This document shows positions 59,001-64,000 of a stretch of DNA of 64,000 nucleotides, in pieces. The stretch comes from Scenedesmus sp. ARA3. Taxonomy: Eukaryota > Chlorophyta > Chlorophyceae > Sphaeropleales > Scenedesmaceae. Location of the stretch: contig RWJK01001756.1 in the NCBI GenBank assembly GCA_004335835.1, positions 1 to 64,000 on the forward strand, written 5' to 3'. The notes under the pieces are model-generated. The model ran no database searches. It had not been told where the DNA came from and saw nothing but the letters and a program-made list of their open reading frames with translations. The translations under genes and the position numbers were made by a program. The first letter of the stretch is position 1. Each line of letters begins with the position of its first letter.

Positions 59001-62000
59001 TTGCTCTGCCGCCCAGCACCTGCATGCATTCAGCAACATGGGGGACACACGGCTAAACAGCAGTATGGTGACAGGCAGGGTGTAGACAGGTGTGTCCCCT
59101 TTGCCAGCTCCTGCAAATGCAGAACAAAAAGCGCACCCCGCATGTTGAGTTGGGTGCAGGCTCAGCAACAGCCCTGACAGCACGCTGCTGCCGCTGCCCA
59201 GCCTTCCACGTGATGTGCCAGAAAGGAAGACTGCCTTCGTCTGCCGCCCTGCACCTGCAAGCAGGAACATACACGTGTGCACACACAGACAAAGTTCGTT
59301 AAAACAACATGCTGTATGTGAGCTTGGAGGTAGCAGGCTCAGTGACAGACCCGACAGCATGCTGCTGCCGCTGCCCAGCCTTCCGCCTGACGCGCCTGAC
59401 AGGAGCACTGCCTTGGTCTGCCGCCCAGCGCCTGTGAACACACATGATAACAAAACAGGAAAGAGCATTGAGCAAGCATCACAGCGGAGGCGTTGATGCA
59501 GCGGTGGACGCCGCCTGCACCAACATGCCAGCGCCTGCATGCATGCCAGAAGGCATAAGCGGCATGCTATTTTTTGGGTGGAAGGTGCGGCGACACCCCT
59601 GACAGCACGCTGCTGCTGCTGCCTAACCGTCCTCGGGATGCGCCTGACAGGAAGACTGCCTTGGTCTGCCGCCCGGCGCCTGTGGACATGCGATAACATA
59701 TCCGACAGAGATGTGGAGGAACAGGTGGAGCGAGAGCGAGATGCTGTGCTTGACATGCCTAGTTGTGGAGAGAACAAGCTGTTCGGAGCTCAACAATCCA
59801 AACATCATACATATTAGACAGCTGAACCCCCAAAATATGCAACCTCATCTGCACACAACTGGCTACTTTGCTGGTGGAAGATCAGCCTTCTAAAGCAGCC
59901 TAACCCACGTAAAGCGGTGAGCAGCTGCAGCGCAGCACCCAGTTGCTGCCAGGCCCTTGCGCGACCAGGCATAGAGCCGAAGGCATCCAGCATGTAACGT
60001 GGCATAGAGAACACCTGGTTGCCGTCCACACGACCCTGTCAGATGTCAGAGTGCCAGAAGCAGACTCTGAACCCTCATCCGCACACAACTAAACTACTGG
60101 GCTGGTCAAACAACAGCTTCTAGAAAAAAAGCCAAACTCACCAAGTGCATTGGGCAGCTGCAACGCCAGCACCCAGTCGCTGCCAGGCCCCCGCGTAATC
60201 AAGGAGCCAAATGCATCCAGCATGTAAACTGGTAGGGAGAAGACTTGGTTGCTGTCCACGCCCACACGGGCAGCATCCAGCACGGTTGCTCCCAGTGCAG
60301 GGCAGGTGGGGTCCAGCTCCACGCCTGCATGGCATGACAGCGTAACAGTCAATACATCATTGTCACACTGTTGTTACGGTTGCTCCCAGCGCAGGGCAGG
60401 TGGGGTCCAGTTCCATGCCTGCAGGGCATAACAGTTTGATAATGAATACAACATTGTCATACTGTTGTTACGGTTGCTCCCAGTGCAGGGCAGGTGGGGT
60501 CCAGCTCCACACCTGCAGGGCATAACAGTTTGAGAGTGAATACAACATTTGTCATACTGTTGTTACTTTCAGTGCAGGGAAGGTGGGGTCCAGCTCCACA
60601 CCTGCAGGGCATAACAGTTTGAGAGTGNNNNNNNNNNNNNNNNNNNNNNNNNNNNNNNNNNNNNNNNNNNNNNNNNNNNNNNNNNNNNNNNNNNNNNNNN
60701 NNNNNNNNNNNNNNNNNATACAACATTTGTCATACTGTTGTTACTTTCAGTGCAGGGAAGGTGGGGTCCAGCTCCACACCTGCAGGGCATAACAGTTTGA
60801 GAGTGAATACAACATTTGTCATACTGTTGTTACTTTCAGTGCAGGGCAGGTGGGGTCCAGCTCCACGCCTGCAGGACATAACAGGTCGCGAAACTGTGGT
60901 ATGAGAGTGGGCGAAAGGGTGACAAACTGGCGGTAAAACGGCGGTGGAATGTTGGCGAATTTGAGGCGCAATCGGGGCAAATTGGAGGCCAAATTGAGGC
61001 GGATTGAGGCGGAATGGTGGCGGAGTTGAGGCGAAATGATGGCGAAACTGCGGCGAAATGGTGGCGAAATGGTGGCGAAATTGAGGCGTAATTGAGGCGA
61101 AATGGTGGCGGAATTGAGGCGAAATGGTGGCGAAATGGTGGCGAAATTGAGGCGAAATGGTGGCGGAACTGAGGCGAAAATGAGGCGGAATTGGGGCGAA
61201 GCTGGGGCGAATTTCAGGCGAAATGGAGGCGAAATGGTGGCGGAATTAAGGCGAAATTGAGGCGGAAGTGAGGCAAATTATGGCGAAACTGAGGCGAAAT
61301 TGAGGCGACATTGAGGCGGAATGGTGGCGGAATTGAGGCAGAATGGAGGCGAATTTGAGGCGAATGCAGGTTTTGAAGAATAAGACAATGCCAACGCCCC
61401 ATCAAGAAGCTGCCTCATTCCGCCATGCGTATCCAGCATGTCAGCTTGCAGGCTTGCTGCGTCACTGGCTCATGGTGGTGCTGCTGGAAGCCCTTATCAA
61501 TTTGCCTAGGCAGAGGCAAAATGTGATCTGGAGCACCAGGGCCCCGCCACCTGGCCACAAACTAAAACAACCTCTCCAGCCCGGCAGGGTTTGATCAACC
61601 CGGCAGCGCAGAGCTGCCTAGTACTCTGTCACTCACAAACACCCACTCACTCACTCGCTCACTCACTCGCTCACTCCCTCACTCCCTCACTCACCTTGCA
61701 GGCTTGCTGCGTCGCTGGCTCCCGCCGTCTCCCTGAAAAGGCCGGTTGACTCCTTTTGAAGGGCGGCGTAGATGCTGCCGCCTGCATCATAGCTGGCCCT
61801 GGACTGCAGCAGCTTGCGCCTCCAAAACAACTGCTGCTGCTGCTGCTGTGGGGGCACCTGGCTGGCTGTTGACTGCAGCAGCTTGCGCCCAACAAGCTGC
61901 TGCTGCTGCTGCTGTTGCGTCCTGCTGCTGCTGCTGCTGCTGCTGCTGTCTGCGGCTCCGGCAACGGATCCGCTCTCGCTGCTGCTGCCAGCAGCAGGTC

Positions 62001-64000
62001 CACTGCCACTGCTGCTGCTGCGGGCCATCACAGCTGCCTCATCAGCCGCAGACGCCTGCAGGGACAACTGCACCGGGTATGAGGCAGCACCAGGCCCATA
62101 ACCACCCTCTGCCACTGAGTTGTCTGCTGCCAGCTGCTGCAGGGAGCGGCGAGTCTCGTACTGCCGCAGGGCGCTGAAGGTGGCTGTGTTAGCCAGGTCT
62201 GCTGTGCTGTCTGCATTGCAGCAATTGTTTGATGCAGGCACAATAACGGAGTTAGCAATCATTGAGCTTCAACTGATTGCGGTGTGATGTATCCACTTGA
62301 GCACGAAGGGTCCTGCATTAAACCAACACATGTTGCAAGGCGGTGACAGGAACCCCAATCCTGCGGCAGCCTGTTTCATACTGCCGCAGGCCGCTGAAGG
62401 TGGCTGTGTTAGCCACGTCTGCTGAGCTGTCTGTGGGGCGGGAGAGAAATGTACGAATCAGGAAGTGAGCTGAGCGCTATGCTTGGGGGGGGCACAGAGG
62501 TTCAGCAGAGAAACATGCTTGGACGACAACTTAGACGTGGGATCCTGTCCTGCAAGGCAGCAGACAGGATATATTAAATAACATTGAGTAATGTATGCAG
62601 CAGCTGTTTCCGTACTGCCGCAGGGCGCTGAAGGTGGCGGTGTTGGCCAGGTCTGCTGTGCTGTCTGCGAGGGCGGGGAGGGGAGTCAATGCAGGTGCAT
62701 GTGTGGAGTCAGCGGGCTGTGCTTGCAGCACCCAAAAATGCGCATCGACACATACCTTCAACCTTCAAAGGATTGTTGCGTGCTGCTGTGCAGCTCCCGA
62801 TGTGATATTACAGCTTCTCAGAACAAAACAAGTAGCAAGATACATGGGGCTTCAAATGCGCACCTGCCAGCACCAGTGACTGCCGGGTGCTGCTGTACAG
62901 CGCCCCTCCCGCCTCCTGCGCACTGTTGCCACTTGCATCAACCCCCGCCATCTGCAGCAGACAGGCCCTGCTGTGCGGCCAATCTGCTGAAATCCAAAAC
63001 ATCAGACATACAACACGCACCTGCCAGCACCAGGGACTGCGGGGTGCTGCTGTACAGAGCTCCGCCTGCTTCCTGCGCACTGTTGCCACTCGCATCCAGC
63101 CCCACCATCTGCAGCAGGCAGGCACCGCTGTCTGGCCAACCAAAAGGAAAAACAGCCTGCAGCAAGCAGGGCCCGCTATTCAGACAGAACACTGAACAAA
63201 ACAGGGAAAACTACATGCAATACGCACCTGCCAGCACCAGCGACTGAGGGGTGCTGCTGTACAGAGCTCCCCCTGCTTCCTGCGCACTGTTGCCACTCGC
63301 ATCAAGCCCCGCCATTTGAAGCAGACAGGCGCTGCTGCCCGGGCGATAGCTTGCGTTGTCGTAACGCACAGGTTCGCAGCCGGCAGACGCAAACACTGCG
63401 CCGCCAATGCTGGCGCTGTTGTTGCGCATGGTGACATCCACGATACTCGCCGCGCCTGCATGCACATTGGCAGATCACACGTGTCAGAGGCAGCATGTAG
63501 ATACGAAGACTGCGGCGCCGTTGCTGGCGCGGTTGTTGGGCATGGTGACATCTATGATGCTCGCCGCGCCTGCAATTGTATCAAATTATAAGTCATAAGT
63601 TGCACGTGTCAGAGGCAGCCCAGATGATTAAATACAAACTTTGTTACTGCTGGGTAACACATGGTGCGACCTACCCCGGCTGATCTAGAAAACAAAACAC
63701 ACACATGGCAGGTCCGGGCCTGAGACTTGTATCAGCGCACCTGCAGACGCAATGCACAGCCCGTCGCCCGAGCCGCCGCTGCTGCAGCCGCTGCTGCCGA
63801 GCGCAGCAGACCCTGAAGCGTACAATGTAACCCTCAAACGCATTTTTGTGCTTTCAAACACGCATAACATGCAGTGCATCGCACCTTCTTGCTGAGCGGC
63901 CAAAAGCACTTGGCAAAATGACTAAAACGTGACTGCGCACCTGCAGAAGCTATGCACAGCCCACCGCCCGAGCCGCCGCTGCTGCAACTGATGCTGCCCA
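51072..64000 (-). CDS. Large membrane protein with Pmp-type beta-helix ectodomain (5' end outside window)
   Basis: Exons modelled on the minus strand: >64000-63941, 63812-63741, 63455-63228, 62210-61695, 60324-60142, 59019-58859, 58024-57794, 57626-57531, 57021-56822, 56018-54407, 54219-54012 and 53293-51072 (TGA). They give about 1930 aa in the window, with every phase consistent. The N-terminal part has polymorphic-outer-membrane-protein-like repeats (NNSASIGGAVFAS, ASGNSAQEAGGALYSS), as in secreted beta-helices. Next come linker exons with KLLQ repeats, a beta-rich region (SLSLHPDSNVTLAMVGWPA), then Cys-rich EGF/ephrin-like modules (GACMPCPARGICVAG, ACPNMAACT, SSGYVGPFCSGCYRPGR). The last 1,300 residues carry about nine hydrophobic helices (for example VDMLFVLLLALLWVGLGWL, LLTALAVAAMSYCFAFY, LQLLALLVLLLTLPGL) separated by Ser/Ala-rich cytoplasmic-type loops. 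Such proteins are common in chlorophyceans; function is unknown, with surface sensing or adhesion plausible. It has the most boundary copies in the window. Confidence 0.8.
53500..53553 (-). repeat. Acceptor-side copy of the last exon (large membrane protein)
   Basis: TTGCAG|TGCTGTGCACCGCGCTGC and the LLLPLVLAIKGRF codons precede the intact exon (53293) by about 260 bp. Confidence 0.92.
53795..53910 (-). repeat. Donor-side copy of the penultimate exon (large membrane protein)
   Basis: WQWVAFECLIPGYSAA, SILVMLLPG and donor CCAG|GTGGGT recur about 215 bp after the intact exon end (54012). Confidence 0.93.
56178..56640 (-). repeat. Three donor-side copies of the Cys-rich exon
   Basis: The end of the 57021-56822 exon (IDPKPYNAMQCSSGYVGPFC, then CTGCAG|GTGAGG) recurs at about 56570-56640, 56428-56475 and 56178-56245, spacing 145-250 bp. 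Confidence 0.93.
57090..57503 (-). repeat. Four acceptor-side copies of the Cys-rich exon
   Basis: GCFxVHPRSTYIxACPNMxACT units start near 57148, 57262 and 57385, and a variant near 57503 has an internal doubling of STYTR. All precede the intact exon (57021) and end without a donor. Spacing is about 115-127 bp. Confidence 0.94.
58279..58770 (-). repeat. Donor-side copies of the HPDSNVTLAMVGWPA exon
   Basis: SLSLHPDSNVTLAMVGWPA and GCACAG|GTGAG recur at about 58638-58725 and 58277-58375; a shorter trace lies at 58485-58530. All follow the intact exon (59019-58859). Confidence 0.9.
59130..59690 (-). repeat. Three acceptor-side copies of the same exon
   Basis: GAGRQTKAVFLSGxSxGRLG units behind CAG acceptors start near 59685, 59432 and 59255, ahead of the intact exon at 59019. 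Spacing is about 177-253 bp. Confidence 0.93.
59905..60035 (-). repeat. Copy of the DSNQVFSLPVYMLDAFGS exon
   Basis: VDGNQVFSMPRYMLDAFGSM and the following LGAALQLL codons repeat the exon at 60324-60142, about 205 bp downstream. Confidence 0.9.
60365..60880 (-). repeat. ~90-bp array of acceptor-side exon copies, with a gap inside
   Basis: Units reading CTGCAG|GTGTGGAGCTGGACCCCACC then an ACTGAAAGTAACAACAG intron segment have starts near 60390, 60483, 60572, 60753 and 60839, period about 86-95 bp. They precede the intact exon at 60324 and encode only GVELDPTxPAL. Confidence 0.95.
60628..60717. other. Assembly gap (90 N)
   Basis: Exactly one repeat period of N inside the ~90-bp array. The flanks on both sides are near-identical, so the true copy number is unresolved. 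Confidence 0.99.
60895..61372. repeat. Degenerate ~10-11-bp minisatellite (GAGGCGAAAT)
   Basis: About 475 bp built from GGCGAAATTGAGGCG and GGCGAAATGGTGGCG variants, all in one strand orientation, inside an intron of the large membrane protein gene. Two submotifs, TTGAGGCG and TGGTGGCG, are mixed irregularly. Confidence 0.95.
61640..61692. repeat. (CACT/CTCA)n tetranucleotide run next to a donor
   Basis: CACTCACT/CGCT/CCCT units run up to the minus-strand donor CAAG|GTGAGT of the 62210-61695 exon, so the donor sequence itself appears to have been expanded. Confidence 0.9.
62370..62670 (-). repeat. Two acceptor-side copies of the DLANTATFSALRQY exon
   Basis: CAG|ACAGCACAGCAGACCTGG units lie at about 62665-62610 and 62430-62370, before the intact exon at 62210, spacing about 230 bp. 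Confidence 0.92.
62862..63125 (-). repeat. Two donor-side copies of the Pmp-repeat exon
   Basis: MAGxDASGNSAQEAGGALYS, the SLVLA codons and donor GCAG|GTGCG recur at about 63118-63022 and 62958-62862, after the intact exon end at 63228. Spacing is about 160-205 bp. Confidence 0.94.
63490..63575 (-). repeat. Acceptor-side copy of the Pmp-repeat exon
   Basis: CAG|GCGCGGCGAGCATCATAGATG and the codons ASIIDVTMPNN precede the intact exon at 63455 by about 115 bp. Confidence 0.92.

Overview
The window is nuclear DNA of a green alga. Every gene is split by GT-AG introns, most donors read GTGAG or GTGCG, and the proteins belong to plant/algal families (a Toc34-type import GTPase, an AAP-type amino-acid permease, an ILP1/PAXBP1 splicing factor). 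GC is moderate to high and CAG/CTG triplet runs are extremely dense. I would guess a chlorophycean (Sphaeropleales or Chlamydomonadales), but the sequence does not fix the genus.

Layout. 1-5758 (+): 3' part of an Urb2/Npa2-type ribosome-biogenesis protein. 7183-9668 (-): unrecognised 258-aa protein. 10977-12549 (-): complete five-exon UFM1. 13024-19153 (+): seven-exon PAXBP1/GCFC/ILP1-type protein, divergent from UFM1. 21476-28673 (+): eleven-exon amino-acid permease. 31655-35340 (+): six-exon Cof-type HAD phosphatase. 36463-41384 (-): nine-exon Toc34-type GTPase with an acidic N-terminal extension. 44149-45185 (-): small secreted protein. 46253-49055 (-): AlkB-like dioxygenase. 51072 to beyond 64000 (-): very large membrane protein with a Pmp-type beta-helix ectodomain. 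All models were rebuilt by hand; exon phases agree at every junction I list, and complete models close on a stop codon. The genes are unrelated housekeeping or surface functions and do not form a pathway.

The most striking property is structural. In nine of the ten genes, segments spanning an exon-intron boundary have been tandemly duplicated and have then diverged. Acceptor-side copies (intron end plus 5' part of an exon) lie upstream of the intact exon. Donor-side copies (3' part of an exon plus intron start) lie downstream. Terminal exons leave strings of stop-containing copies after the gene. The copies sit in introns or 3' flanks, have about 90-330 bp periods, and in places form two-part higher-order repeats. 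UFM1 is the one gene without them. Alongside this, (CTG)n runs often abut the AG of 3' splice sites, and (CAG)n runs code Gln/Ala/Ser tracts.

Intergenic stretches hold decayed exon copies, three minisatellites with 15- or 17-bp units, a dispersed ~48-bp element present three times, a possible LINE 3' end, and one 90-N assembly gap inside a repeat array.
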